Notes under the pieces: model-generated
Told to the model about the DNA's origin: nothing
Databases searched by the model: none
What the model saw: the letters and a program-made list of their open reading frames with translations, nothing else
Part shown: in pieces, positions 20,107 through 28,773 of the stretch
How positions within the stretch are numbered: the first letter of the stretch is position 1
How the letters are laid out: each line of letters begins with the position of its first letter
Assembly (NCBI RefSeq): GCF_036699995.1
Contig: NZ_CP144906.1
Coordinates: forward strand, 623,501 to 687,500
Source of the DNA: Clostridium beijerinckii
GTDB taxonomy: Bacteria; Bacillota; Clostridia; Clostridiales; Clostridiaceae
Length of the DNA stretch: 64,000 bases
Reading direction: 5' to 3'
Program-made: the position numbers and the translations under genes

Positions 20107-21462
20107 ATGAAAAAAGGAAGCGATTTAAGCGTTAAAATAGAAAAGTTACAATTTCCATCGACAGGAATAGGTTATGCAGAAGATAAGACTATATATGTTA
20201 AGAATGCTTTTCCAGGTCAAACAGTTACAGGTAGGGTAAAAAGGAAGAAAGAAGATTATGCGGAGTTAAAATTAATAAGCGTAGACGAACGAGCTGATTA
20301 TGAGATTGAAACTTCATGTCCTCATTTTGGAGTTTGTGGAGGATGTTCATCACAAGGTATACCATATGAAAAGCAATTAGAATTTTTAAGTGAAGAAGTT
20401 AAAGAGTTATTTAGAGAAGCAAATGTTGATACAGGAGAGTATCTGGGAATTCAAGGAAGCCCTAACCAATGGGAATATAGAAATAAGATGGAATTTACAT
20501 TTGGTGATGAAGCCAAGGGAGAGCCACTTTCATTAGGTATGCACATGAGAGGAAAATCTTTTGGAATATTAACTGTAGATGAATGTAAACTTGTTGATGA
20601 GGATTACAGAAAAATTATTAGATTGACTGCTGATTACTTTAGAGAGAAAGATTTGCCTTATTATAGAATAATGAAAGCTGAAGGCTATTTAAGGCATTTA
20701 GTGATAAGAAAAGCTCAAAATACTGGCGAGATATTAGTTAATTTAGTTACTACTACTCAGATAGACTTTGATTTAAGTGAATATGTTAAATTGCTAAGAG
20801 AACAAAGTTATAAAGGAAATTTAGTATCTATAATCCATACTGAAAATAATTCGAAATCAGATGCAGTAATACCAGAAAAGGTAAATGTGTTATTTGGAAA
20901 AGATTATATTAGAGAAACATTACTCGGATTACAATTTAATATTTCTCCATTTTCATTCTTTCAAACCAATACAAAAGGTGCAGAAAGTCTATATTCTATT
21001 GTTAAAGAGTTTATGGGAGATAGTGAAGAAAAAATTGTATTTGATCTCTATTGTGGTACAGGAACGATAGGGCAAATAGTAGCTCCAAATGCAAAGAAAG
21101 TAATAGGAATAGAACTTATTGAAGAAGCAGTTGAAGCTGCAAGAGAAAATGCTAAATTAAATGGATTAAATAATTGTGAATTTATAGCTGGTGATGTAGC
21201 AGAAATAATAAAAACAGTAAAAGTTAAACCGGATATAATAATATTAGATCCACCAAGAACTGGAGTACATCCTAAGGCGTTAGATTATGTAATTAAATTT
21301 AATGCACCAGAGATAATATACGTTTCATGTAATCCAAAGACATTAGTTAATGACCTTAGAGTACTTACGGAAAAAGGATATAAAGTTATTAAAACTAAAG
21401 TTAAGGATATGTTCCCTAATACGCCTCACGTGGAGTGTGTTGCATTGATAACAAGAAAATGA
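20107..21462 (+). CDS. rlmD: 23S rRNA (uracil-C5)-methyltransferase RlmD (TrmA/RumA family)
   Basis: About 451 residues; ATG 20107 is better spaced from AGGAG than ATG 20104. N-terminal TRAM RNA-binding domain (about residues 1-60), iron-sulfur cysteines Cys71, Cys77 and Cys80 ([10 protein letters not shown]) plus a later Cys, then a SAM methyltransferase domain with [25 protein letters not shown] and the catalytic/base cysteine in YVSCNPKTL. It methylates a uridine in 23S rRNA. The exact target (m5U747 or 1939 type) cannot be fixed from sequence alone. Monocistronic; it marks the last core gene before the accessory region. Confidence 0.9.
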   Translation: MKKGSDLSVKIEKLQFPSTGIGYAEDKTIYVKNAFPGQTVTGRVKRKKEDYAELKLISVDERADYEIETSCPHFGVCGGCSSQGIPYEKQLEFLSEEVKELFREANVDTGEYLGIQGSPNQWEYRNKMEFTFGDEAKGEPLSLGMHMRGKSFGILTVDECKLVDEDYRKIIRLTADYFREKDLPYYRIMKAEGYLRHLVIRKAQNTGEILVNLVTTTQIDFDLSEYVKLLREQSYKGNLVSIIHTENNSKSDAVIPEKVNVLFGKDYIRETLLGLQFNISPFSFFQTNTKGAESLYSIVKEFMGDSEEKIVFDLYCGTGTIGQIVAPNAKKVIGIELIEEAVEAARENAKLNGLNNCEFIAGDVAEIIKTVKVKPDIIILDPPRTGVHPKALDYVIKFNAPEIIYVSCNPKTLVNDLRVLTEKGYKVIKTKVKDMFPNTPHVECVALITRK

Positions 21463-21524
21463 AGTTCGTAAAAGCCTTGATAATACTGAGTTTCATAAAA
21501 CGAAAGTAATTCTAACTACTAAAC

Positions 21525-21572
21525 TTAAACCCTCGATATACGTTCATGTGAACATATCGAGGGTTAATTTTT
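21525..21572 (+). terminator. Terminator after rlmD
   Basis: Long near-perfect hairpin: AACCCTCGATAT pairs with ATATCGAGGGTT, enclosing GTTCATGTGAAC, followed by AATTTTT. Confidence 0.9.
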
Positions 21573-21657
21573 GGGATAAGAAACTCGGTGGGTTGGGTGA
21601 ATAGGATAGATAAAATTGTGGGGTTGGGGAGATAGGATGGATGATAAATAAATGTAT

Positions 21658-21686
21658 TTGATTTGTAAAATGTTCTATGCTAATAT
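21658..21686 (+). promoter_or_regulatory. Probable promoter of the TetR gene
   Basis: TTGATT, a 17-base spacer, then TAATAT, about 48 bases before the TetR start codon. Confidence 0.4.
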
Positions 21687-21733
21687 AAAAACAAATAAAT
21701 ATTTTGTTTTTAAGTTTTTATGGGGGTTATGTT

Positions 21734-22333
21734 ATGGCTAAATTTACAGAGCTAGAAAAAGAAAAAATTCGAGAAGAATTGCTTAAAGTTGCCTGTCGCT
21801 TTTTTATAGATAAAGGATTTAAAAGTACTTCTCTTGAGGATATTACTTCATCAGTTGGTATTGCAAAGAGTTCCTTTTATATATTTTTCGAATCAAAAGA
21901 AATGCTATATATGGAATTGTTAGCACATGAGGGAGAACAAATTCAAAAGCAGATTTGGCCAAAGGTTATAGCTACAGAAAATATACGTCTAGCTATAAAA
22001 ATGTACTTAAATATGATGGCTTTGGAACTAGAATCTAAGATTTTAACTCAAAGGCTGGTTTACGACATTGAGGAATATAAACTTGTTTCTAGAAAACTAA
22101 ATCCAGAGTATGTTGGCTCGGAGCATCTAAGAAGCATCGCCTCTCTTATGGAGTTTATAAAGTCACGTCAAGATTCTAAGGAGATTATCGATGAAGACCC
22201 AGGTGTTATAGCCGGAGTTTTAAGATCAGCATTATTAATAGGTTCTCAAAAGAGAGATTTACAGCAATATAATTATGAAAGGATTAGAGATTTATTATTC
22301 GAAGCAGTTGCTAATCAAATTGCCAGGCCTTAA
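21734..22333 (+). CDS. TetR/AcrR family transcriptional regulator
   Basis: 199 residues from ATG 21734 (MAKFTELEKEKIREELLKVA), preceded by GGGGGTT. N-terminal helix-turn-helix (about residues 10-56, TSLEDITSSVGIAKSSFYIFFESK), followed by a helical ligand-binding domain. Downstream are a broken alpha/beta hydrolase and a macrolide phosphotransferase. It could regulate them, since the mph gene is about 700 bases further on the same strand, but no operator was found. First gene of the accessory stretch. Confidence 0.88.
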   Translation: MAKFTELEKEKIREELLKVACRFFIDKGFKSTSLEDITSSVGIAKSSFYIFFESKEMLYMELLAHEGEQIQKQIWPKVIATENIRLAIKMYLNMMALELESKILTQRLVYDIEEYKLVSRKLNPEYVGSEHLRSIASLMEFIKSRQDSKEIIDEDPGVIAGVLRSALLIGSQKRDLQQYNYERIRDLLFEAVANQIARP

Positions 22334-22376
22334 TTTGGTCTAAGTATTATTAAATGAAAGTAAAATACGAATATAA

Positions 22377-23008
22377 TATGGTCATCCAGAGTATACCTTT
22401 GAGGATTTGGTTGATGATGCAATTCAGGTACTAGATGCGTATAACGTTGATAAGGCTCACATAGTCGGTATGTCAATGGGTGGAATTATTACGCAGATAG
22501 TAGCTCTTAAACACACAAGTAAGGTTCTTACTATTTCATTAATTATGACATCAAATTTCGATTCCAGGCTCCCTAAAAAGGATAGTAAAGTAACAGAAGC
22601 CTTAGGTGAACATAAAATTACAAATTGGCAAAATAAAGATGAAGTGATGGAGTGTTTTATTAAAAAAGTAGAATTCTTACAGGATCAAAACGTTTTTTCG
22701 ATGAAGAAAAAGTAAGAAGACTGAATGAAGAAGAATTTGATAGAGCCAGTAATTTACAGAGTAGAGAAAATCGCGGATTTATAAGAGGTTGGAATTCGTA
22801 TTTGTCAAGAACTGACGAAATCAGTGTACCTACATTGGTAATTCATGGAACCGATGACCATATTATTCCGTATGAGCATGGAGTGCATCTTTCTAAAATT
22901 ATATCAAATGCTGTATTAATTACCTTAGATGGTGCGGGGGATGAGCTCCACTATAATGATTGGGATGAAATTATTAATGCTATATCAGAGTATGCAGGAA
23001 ATTTATAA
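22377..23008 (+). pseudogene. Alpha/beta hydrolase remnant (N-terminally deleted and frameshifted)
   Basis: Coding similarity starts abruptly at 22380 (GHPEYTFEDLVDDAIQVLDA) right after a stop codon, with no start site, so the first roughly 75 residues of the fold are missing. The nucleophile elbow GMSMGG is intact. The frame breaks near 22680-22690: the first frame reaches a stop at 22715, while the continuation (FFDEEKVRRLNEEEFDRASN) is read in another frame and runs to 23008, with the acid/His region (IHGTDDHIIP, GDELHYND). Two independent lesions make it a pseudogene. It directly precedes mph, 29 bases before its start. Confidence 0.85.
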
Positions 23009-23037
23009 CCTAAATTTTAAAATTAGGAGTGATTTGA

Positions 23038-23937
23038 ATGGGTAAAGAAATGAAACAAGTTATGGAAACAGCTAAAAAACATAATCTTATTTTAAAGGAA
23101 GAAACAATGCAGTTTAATGAATCTGGACTTGATTTTCAAGTTGTATTTGCACAAGATGAAAATGAAACGGATTGGGTTCTTAGATTGCCTAGGCGGGAAG
23201 ATGTAATGCCCAGAACAAAGCTAGAAAAACAAGCATTAGATTTAGTTAATCAGTATGCGAAATGTTTTCAGGCACCAAACTGGACTATTTACACAAATGA
23301 ACTAATAGCTTACAAGAAGTTAGATGGTGTGCCGGCAGGAACTATAGACCATAATATAGGAAACTATGTTTGGGAAATAGATATTAACAATATTCCAGAA
23401 TCATTTCACAAGTCTCTTGGTAAGGTGTTAGCAGAGCTTCATAGCATACCTAGTGATAAAGCTGCTGAGCTTGGTCTAGCAGTGCAAACCCCTGAAGAGG
23501 CAAAAATGTCAATGAAGCAGCGTATGTATGATATAAAAGCTAAGTTTGGTGTGGGTGAGAATCTATGGATCAGACGGCAGGCATGGATAAATGATGATGA
23601 AATGTGGCCAAAGAAAACGGGATTAATTCATGGAGATGTTCATGCAGGTCATACTATGATCGATAGAGATGCTGATGTAACTGGATTAATCGACTGGACT
23701 GAAGCTAAAGTTACGGATATATCAAATGACTTTGTTTTTCATTATAAGGCGTTCGGAGAAGAAGGTCTTGAAGCTCTGATTCTTGCTTACAAAGAAGCAG
23801 GTGGATATTACTGGCCTAAGATGAAAGAGCATATTATTGAACTGGTTGCTGCGTATCCTGTTTCAATTGCCGAGTTTGCAATGGTATCTGGTGTTGAGGA
23901 ATATGTTCAGATGGCGAAGGAAGCATTGGAAGTATAA
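23038..23937 (+). CDS. mph: Macrolide 2'-phosphotransferase (Mph family)
   Basis: 299 residues, full family length, ATG after TTAGGAGTG. The kinase-like fold has Asp200 and Asp209 in [14 protein letters not shown], Asp219 in GLIDWTEA and Asp231 in ISNDF; all four aspartates fall at the positions known as important in Mph(B)-type enzymes. Such enzymes inactivate macrolides by GTP-dependent phosphorylation of the desosamine 2'-hydroxyl. The gene is visibly more G+C-rich than the core genome and sits beside a TetR regulator and a hydrolase pseudogene, which suggests horizontal acquisition. The actual resistance spectrum is not predictable here. Confidence 0.9.
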   Translation: MGKEMKQVMETAKKHNLILKEETMQFNESGLDFQVVFAQDENETDWVLRLPRREDVMPRTKLEKQALDLVNQYAKCFQAPNWTIYTNELIAYKKLDGVPAGTIDHNIGNYVWEIDINNIPESFHKSLGKVLAELHSIPSDKAAELGLAVQTPEEAKMSMKQRMYDIKAKFGVGENLWIRRQAWINDDEMWPKKTGLIHGDVHAGHTMIDRDADVTGLIDWTEAKVTDISNDFVFHYKAFGEEGLEALILAYKEAGGYYWPKMKEHIIELVAAYPVSIAEFAMVSGVEEYVQMAKEALEV

Positions 23938-24289
23938 GAGTTATGAATGGTGTAATGTGGTCATCAATATGCTCTCATCTACTAATAGTATAAAAAGAAC
24001 AGTGGATATGTTTACGAGAACGGACACACTCAAATGCCATTCATTCTCTCCTCTTGAGTCACGTTGAGACCGTTGTTAGGATAGAAAGAAAATAGGCTAA
24101 TATCAAAGGCTTTGAAGGTTTTTAAGTAAATATTGAAGTGTGTTTTATGATCATGATGTGAAGTCCTATTTGTATGCACCATAACACTTTGTAATTACTA
24201 GAAAAACTCATTAAAGACCAGGCACTAAAAACGAATCTCAATCATATTATAGGTAATATACCGTTTGAATATAATGAGGAGGTATTGTT
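23938..24289. other. 352-base intergenic stretch
   Basis: No supported gene. It has mixed composition, more G+C-rich up to about 24070 and then A+T-rich. The only open frame, 23837-24067 plus strand, overlaps mph out of frame and is a shadow. No clear hairpin terminator was seen. The last 20 bases contain GAGGAGG for the next gene. Confidence 0.4.
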
Positions 24290-25384
24290 ATGCCTATGTT
24301 ACCTATTGAAAAATATTTTGGTGAATTTCAATTAGTTTATACATTTTATGAGGCTATGCCTACAGGTGTTACTGTTTCAGAAACAGGTCGTATTTTTGTT
24401 TGCTTTCCGAAATGGGGAGACGACGTTAAATTTACTGTAGCGGAAATAGTAGGGGATCAATTGCGGCCATACCCTAATTTAGAAGCTAATTTAGCTAACC
24501 CCGAGAATATCGCAAACTCTTTCATTAGTGTCCAAAGTGTAGTTGCTGATGGAAGGGGAACTCTTTGGGTATTAGATACAGGAGCACCAAACTTTTCAGT
24601 GCCTATCAAAGGGGGGGCAAAATTAGTCGCTGTTGATTTAAAAAACAATAAACTAAGAAAAGTATATAACTTTACAGAAGATGTTATCCTGCCAACAACT
24701 TATATTAATGATGTACGATTTGATTTTCGTGTTGGAAAAGCAGGGTATGCATATATAACGGATTCTTCTTCAAAAGGGCCAGGAGCTATTATCGTGGTAG
24801 ATTTAGAAAATGGAAACGCGTTCAGACGGTTAAATGGAGCAAATTCAACTTCACCAGATCCCTATTTTTTACCGAAAGTAGAAGGTCAAATTTTGATGAA
24901 TCGAAACAAAGATGGCTCAACTTCCCCATTTAGAATGGCGTCTGATGGTATAGCAATTTCTCCCGATGGAAAACTTTTATTTTTTTGTCCACTAACCAGT
25001 CGTCATCTGTTCTCAATCCCGACTGAAGCCCTAAGAGACAGAACGATACCAGAGATGGATTTGCTTTATCATGTGAAGTATTGGGGAGAAAAAGGCGCGT
25101 CTGATGGAATGATCACTGATGCAAAAGGAAATATTTATGCTGGAGACTATGAAAACAACAGTATTCGAAAAATATTGCCAAATGGCACAATGAAAACCAT
25201 TGTACATGATCCAAGAATTTTATGGCCGGATACTTTTTCAATTAGTCCGGATCAATACTTATATGTCATTGTGAACCAATTACACAGGCAGGCAAGATTT
25301 CATTATGGAAAAGACCTACGACAAAAGCCGTATAGTTTACTACGTATGAAAATTGGTGAATTTCCTGCTCCAACCTTTTCATAA
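24290..25384 (+). CDS. Major royal jelly protein / yellow family beta-propeller protein
   Basis: 364 residues from ATG 24290 (GAGGAGG upstream). The segments VLDTGAPNF, YINDVRFDF, GYAYITDSS, FRMASDGIAISPDGKLLFFC and SDGMITDAKGNIYAGDYENN match the MRJP/yellow (L-dopachrome-tautomerase-related) six-bladed beta-propeller family, also found in scattered bacteria. No signal peptide, so probably cytosolic. Base composition is higher in G+C than surrounding genes. The family is better known from insects and from aerobic bacteria; enzyme activity is uncertain. Monocistronic; likely acquired. Confidence 0.85.
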   Translation: MPMLPIEKYFGEFQLVYTFYEAMPTGVTVSETGRIFVCFPKWGDDVKFTVAEIVGDQLRPYPNLEANLANPENIANSFISVQSVVADGRGTLWVLDTGAPNFSVPIKGGAKLVAVDLKNNKLRKVYNFTEDVILPTTYINDVRFDFRVGKAGYAYITDSSSKGPGAIIVVDLENGNAFRRLNGANSTSPDPYFLPKVEGQILMNRNKDGSTSPFRMASDGIAISPDGKLLFFCPLTSRHLFSIPTEALRDRTIPEMDLLYHVKYWGEKGASDGMITDAKGNIYAGDYENNSIRKILPNGTMKTIVHDPRILWPDTFSISPDQYLYVIVNQLHRQARFHYGKDLRQKPYSLLRMKIGEFPAPTFS

Positions 25385-25806
25385 CAAAAAATAAAAAGGA
25401 AAAGGTAGTTGAAAAAGAAAAAGCACTATGAATTTTCAGTTATAATTAATACTATCACAAAGCTTAATTAATAATGACATAAAATTATAAAAATGTTGTC
25501 ATTATTTATATAAACACTTTTTATGAAAATCATGTATCAATAGTTTTAAAACAATTAATAGTAAGTGGAGTAAAGAATTCTATGAGATTAGATTAGAGAA
25601 TTAATCATATAGAATTCTTTTTATGAATGAAAAATAGAAGTGGAATAATATTTTGGGGAAATATGTAGGAAAACAAATGCTTTTAAAGAATAGTATTAAA
25701 TATACCAGTTTTTATTCTAATAGGACTACCAATTTTTTAAGAATGTCTATTTTTTGACGGTTATTTTGAAATTAGGGGCATATTATGTACTCCCCATGTA
25801 GTTTAT
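25385..25806. other. Intergenic region with two hairpins
   Basis: No gene seen. Hairpin AATAATGACATAAA...TTTATG-like pairing at 25470-25507 (arms AATAATGACA / TGTCATTATT), and a terminator-like palindrome at 25573-25624 (arms AAAGAATTCTAT / ATAGAATTCTTT). The rest is A+T-rich with no trusted promoter. Confidence 0.5.
25573..25624 (+). terminator. Terminator-like hairpin downstream of the royal-jelly gene
   Basis: Arms AAAGAATTCTATGAGATTAGAT and the complementary AATCATATAGAATTCTTTTT, ending in a T-run. It lies about 190 bases past the stop codon. Confidence 0.6.
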
Positions 25807-26136
25807 TCATGAAAGATTTAAAGCAGTTTCTGTTATTTGCATATCTACTTTATATTGCTCCTGTAAATTATAAGCATTGTAATAACCTTTTTTCATCATA
25901 TAGTTTGAAATTGTTTCATAGGTAGCAATATAAGAATGATTCATAAGTCCGCTTAATTGTTGTGTATGCTGCCTAGATGCACAAGTATCATTCTGTAAAA
26001 TAGACCTTAATTCCTCGTCAGAAACTAACTGGGACATAGTAACTGACTTAGTCAGACAAAGATTTTTAAAGGTTAATAGTTCATGCAGCTTTATGGTTTC
26101 ATGAGGTGCAATTTGTTGAACCATATTTTTAAGCAT
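25807..26136 (-). CDS. Spore coat protein, coat F-like
   Basis: 109 residues. Helical, Gln/His/Met-containing protein. TFKNLCLTKSVTMSQLVSDE, followed by LRSILQNDTCASRQHTQQLS and a Tyr-rich NYMMKKGYYNAYNLQEQYK segment, is the pattern of coat F (CotF) domain proteins of Clostridium and Bacillus spores. The complete domain is present. The start is uncertain: ATG 26136 abuts AAGG, while ATG 26124 has a more normal spacing from it. A short conserved-looking gene fragment lies just upstream on the same strand. Expected in the spore coat. Confidence 0.72.
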   Translation of the reverse strand: MLKNMVQQIAPHETIKLHELLTFKNLCLTKSVTMSQLVSDEELRSILQNDTCASRQHTQQLSGLMNHSYIATYETISNYMMKKGYYNAYNLQEQYKVDMQITETALNLS

Positions 26137-26166
26137 CCTTGTATTTATTATTTATGTCCTAATTAA

Positions 26167-26307
26167 CTATTTTTCTGGAGTTGCAAAACTACCAAGTCTG
26201 CTTGTATCGCCAGGAAATAAATTTAAGCCGGCAATTTGAGACGTTGTCTGCGACGACTCCAAATCCATTTGAAACTGTCTATCCAGGTCAACTGGGTTAA
26301 GACATCC
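26167..26307 (-). pseudogene. Headless short gene fragment beside the coat F gene
   Basis: A 46-codon open frame on the minus strand ending at TAG 26167. It encodes a clearly protein-like tail (PVDLDRQFQMDLESSQTTSQ then IAGLNLFPGDTSRLGSFATP). The frame is closed by tandem stops immediately before codon 1 and has no start codon with a ribosome-binding site; the internal ATG at 26268 lacks one. It reads as the 3' part of a small conserved gene, possibly a coat-associated partner, that lost its beginning. Family not recognised. Confidence 0.5.
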
Positions 26308-26449
26308 TTATTATACCGCTATCTTAATTTGGGGGCTTTTGCATACAGGCTTTGTGAGGATTTAATATCAAAATAATAAATGAAAATACAGATCAATTTA
26401 TATTGTATTTACATTGATATTCTATACTCAAAAGAGGAAGGTGATAGAT

Positions 26450-27127
26450 TTGAATAAGATTTTAGTTATAGATGATGATTATTATATCAGAGAGCTTATT
26501 TGTACAGTATTAAAAGATGAAGGATTTTCTATAGCTGAGGCTGTAAATGGAAGGGATGCATTAGAAAAACTTGGGGAGGAAAAAATTGATCTTTGTGTGC
26601 TTGATATTATGATGCCTCAAATGGATGGATATGAATTTTGTAAACAAGCACGCAGATATTATGAGGATATGCCAATTTTAATGCTCACCGCTAAAAGCGA
26701 GCTTTCCCAAAAAGTAAAGGGCTTTGAACTTGGCGCAGATGATTACTTAACAAAACCATTTGAGATTGATGAGTTGTTTGTTAGAATAAAAGCGCTTTTG
26801 AGACGCTATAAAGTAGCTGCTTCACGGAGTATTAATATTGGTAATTTAGTTATGGATAAAAGTAGTTACACAGTAATTAGTAACAATGAACAATTCGATA
26901 TACCAATGAAGGAATTTGAACTTTTATTTATGCTTGGAAGTTATCCTGGTAAAACCCTTTCTCGTGACAGGCTAATAGAAGAGGTTTGGGGCCTTGATTT
27001 TGAAGGAAACGAACGAACTCTTGATGTTCATATAAATCGTCTTAGAGAGAGGTTTCAGTCTGATATTTACAAGTTCAAAATTACTACTATTAGGGGTCTT
27101 GGTTACAGATTGGAGGAAGTGAAGTGA
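26450..27127 (+). CDS. OmpR-family two-component response regulator
   Basis: About 225 residues from TTG 26450, well spaced after GAGGAAGGTG; an in-frame ATG at 26414 lacks a site. Receiver domain residues 1-115 with phospho-acceptor Asp52 (CVLDIMMPQMDG) and Lys near 101 (LTKPF). C-terminal winged-helix DNA-binding domain ends NERTLDVHINRLRERFQ...GLGYRLEE. It overlaps the kinase gene by four bases (GTGA), so the pair is co-translated. Predicted target sites lie upstream of the monooxygenase and MATE genes. Confidence 0.93.
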   Translation: MNKILVIDDDYYIRELICTVLKDEGFSIAEAVNGRDALEKLGEEKIDLCVLDIMMPQMDGYEFCKQARRYYEDMPILMLTAKSELSQKVKGFELGADDYLTKPFEIDELFVRIKALLRRYKVAASRSINIGNLVMDKSSYTVISNNEQFDIPMKEFELLFMLGSYPGKTLSRDRLIEEVWGLDFEGNERTLDVHINRLRERFQSDIYKFKITTIRGLGYRLEEVK

Positions 27128-28197
27128 AGGAAGGAAACAGGTATTTTTTTTCACTAATACTGATTTTTATTATAACATTACTTGGTCTTACTAGTGGATA
27201 TTATATTTGTATATTTATTTTCGGTAAATTAGAAAGCATTCCTCTACATATAATATTTATTGTTCAAAGCTTAACTTCTGCTGTGATATATTTTCTAGGT
27301 TGGAAAGCATTTATATATATGCACTGGCGCTTCGCTAATAAACATAAAAAATTTGATCTTTCACATTTTCCAATATTAAGCGGAGCTGTTGAAGCCATGA
27401 ATAAGATAGCTTCTGGTGATTTCAATGTACTTGTTAAAACAAATGAACTCGATCCTTTTAATGAGGTAGCAGACAATGTCAACAGAATGGCAAAAGAGCT
27501 AGGGTCTTTGGAGAAACTACGCCAAGATTTTATATCAGATGTGTCACATGAAATACAGTCACCATTAACTTCTATATCAGGGTTTGCTACTCTGTTAAAA
27601 AAAGGAAGTTTAGATAAGGATCAGATATCACATTATGCCAGCATAATAGAAACTGAAAGTAAACGATTATCTAAATTAAGCGAAAATCTATTAAGATTAT
27701 CTAATTTGGAATCAGAAGACAATAATTTAAACTTAAAGAAATATGAAATAAACAAGCAAATTGAAAGTGTTTTACTTATGTTAGAGCCACAGTGGTCAGC
27801 AAAAAATATAACACTTGATATTTCTCTTGAAGAAACTATGATATGTGGAGATGAAGATTTATTAAGTCAGGTATTTATAAATTTGCTTAATAATGCTATT
27901 AAATTTACGCCAGAAAACGGAAATATAGGTGTTAACTTATATAACAATGAAGACGGGGTCGAATGTAAAGTCTCCGATACAGGTATAGGTATTTCATCGG
28001 AAGATCAACCGCGGATTTTCGAGAGGTTTTATAAAGCAGATAAAGCTCGTAATCGTTCTTTGGGTGGAAACGGACTTGGACTTTCAATAGTAAAAAAGAT
28101 TATTGACTTACATGGAGGGAAAATATCTCTTACAAGTGAAATTGGAAAAGGTACAGAATTTATTATTTGGCTGCCTAAGGTATATGAAAGAAAATAA
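27124..28197 (+). CDS. Sensor histidine kinase (two transmembrane segments)
   Basis: 357 residues from GTG 27124. Two membrane helices (about 8-30 and 43-65) separated by only a dozen residues, so there is almost no external sensor domain: an intramembrane-sensing-like layout. HAMP-like region (about 85-130), phospho-acceptor His142 in SDVSHEIQSPLTS, then N box NLLNNAIKF, G1 DTGIGIS, F box FERFYKADKAR, G2 GNGLGLSIVKK. Such kinases often answer to membrane-active drugs or peptides, and a MATE exporter follows. The signal itself is not known. Confidence 0.93.
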   Translation: MKEGNRYFFSLILIFIITLLGLTSGYYICIFIFGKLESIPLHIIFIVQSLTSAVIYFLGWKAFIYMHWRFANKHKKFDLSHFPILSGAVEAMNKIASGDFNVLVKTNELDPFNEVADNVNRMAKELGSLEKLRQDFISDVSHEIQSPLTSISGFATLLKKGSLDKDQISHYASIIETESKRLSKLSENLLRLSNLESEDNNLNLKKYEINKQIESVLLMLEPQWSAKNITLDISLEETMICGDEDLLSQVFINLLNNAIKFTPENGNIGVNLYNNEDGVECKVSDTGIGISSEDQPRIFERFYKADKARNRSLGGNGLGLSIVKKIIDLHGGKISLTSEIGKGTEFIIWLPKVYERK

Positions 28198-28237
28198 CAA
28201 GTCCTAATATTCAGGCAGATTGACTTGTTATTTTTTT
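28193..28237 (+). terminator. Terminator of the two-component operon
   Basis: Stem AATAACAAGTC / GACTTGTTATT followed by a T-run; its 5' arm begins at the kinase stop codon. Confidence 0.8.
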
Positions 28238-28271
28238 GATAATGCGCAAATAGAAGCTAAATATGTTCATT

Positions 28272-28375
28272 ATTACAGTCTGAATTAACAGACTGTAATT
28301 TTTTGTTTACATTGAGTTTTAGTTCCATTTAAGTTTAGTTTAAGTAGCAGCTATATACTATTTTTATAGAAACCA
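28272..28375 (+). promoter_or_regulatory. Duplicated regulatory cassette, copy A (before the monooxygenase)
   Basis: In order: a hairpin ATTACAGTCTG/CAGACTGTAAT plus T6 (28272-28304), TTGTTTACATT, three 11-bp-phased heptads TTTTAGT (28317), TTTAAGT (28328) and TTTAAGT (28339), then eight bases later the -10 TATACT (28354-28359). The heptads cover the -35 position, which has no good consensus, so the promoter looks activator-dependent. Phased direct repeats are the typical binding site of OmpR-family regulators such as the one encoded upstream. Copy B is at 28774-28886. Confidence 0.65.
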
Positions 28376-28412
28376 AACAGTGTTTAGAAATAATATTATT
28401 TGGAGGTATAAC

Positions 28413-28763
28413 ATGATTGAAACAAAAGGAAAACATATGATGATCGATCCAAGCCAACCTGGCACCGTGCTAAAGATGCATGCAAAGCCTGGAAAAGGTG
28501 ATGCTTTATTTGAACTTACCAATAACCTTCATTATAACGGTGATACAGATGGGCCTGTAGATTGGATACTCTGTAGAGCTGATGACGATCCGGATACCTT
28601 GTGGGCTTTTGAGTTCTACAAGGACGAGGAATCGTTCAAGCGTCACTTCTCAAACCCAAATATTGAAAAGTGTCATGATGAGGTCATCGACCTTCTGAGT
28701 GAGATGCCCATGAGAGTCGAAGTTCATCCAGCCTTCTCCAGTTATCAACTCAAGGGGGATTAA
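28413..28763 (+). CDS. Antibiotic biosynthesis monooxygenase (ABM)-like protein
   Basis: About 116 residues from ATG 28413 (GGAGGTATAAC upstream; a frame start at 28380 has no site). The segments KMHAKPGKGDALFELTNNLH, WILCRADDDPDTLWAFEFYK and FSNPNIEKCHDEVIDLLSEM fit the dimeric alpha/beta-barrel ABM/YgiN fold; such proteins oxidise quinols or polyketides without cofactor, or act as small-molecule binders. Visibly more G+C-rich than both neighbours and with different codon use, so probably transferred. It is preceded and followed by the two copies of the duplicated cassette. Substrate unknown. Confidence 0.75.
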   Translation: MIETKGKHMMIDPSQPGTVLKMHAKPGKGDALFELTNNLHYNGDTDGPVDWILCRADDDPDTLWAFEFYKDEESFKRHFSNPNIEKCHDEVIDLLSEMPMRVEVHPAFSSYQLKGD

Positions 28764-28773
28764 AGTGTTTATA

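Noticed and set aside
23837..24067. Open frame overlapping the end of mph
   Set aside because: Out of frame with mph, and the tail (RTDTLKCHSFSPLESR) shows no recognisable family.
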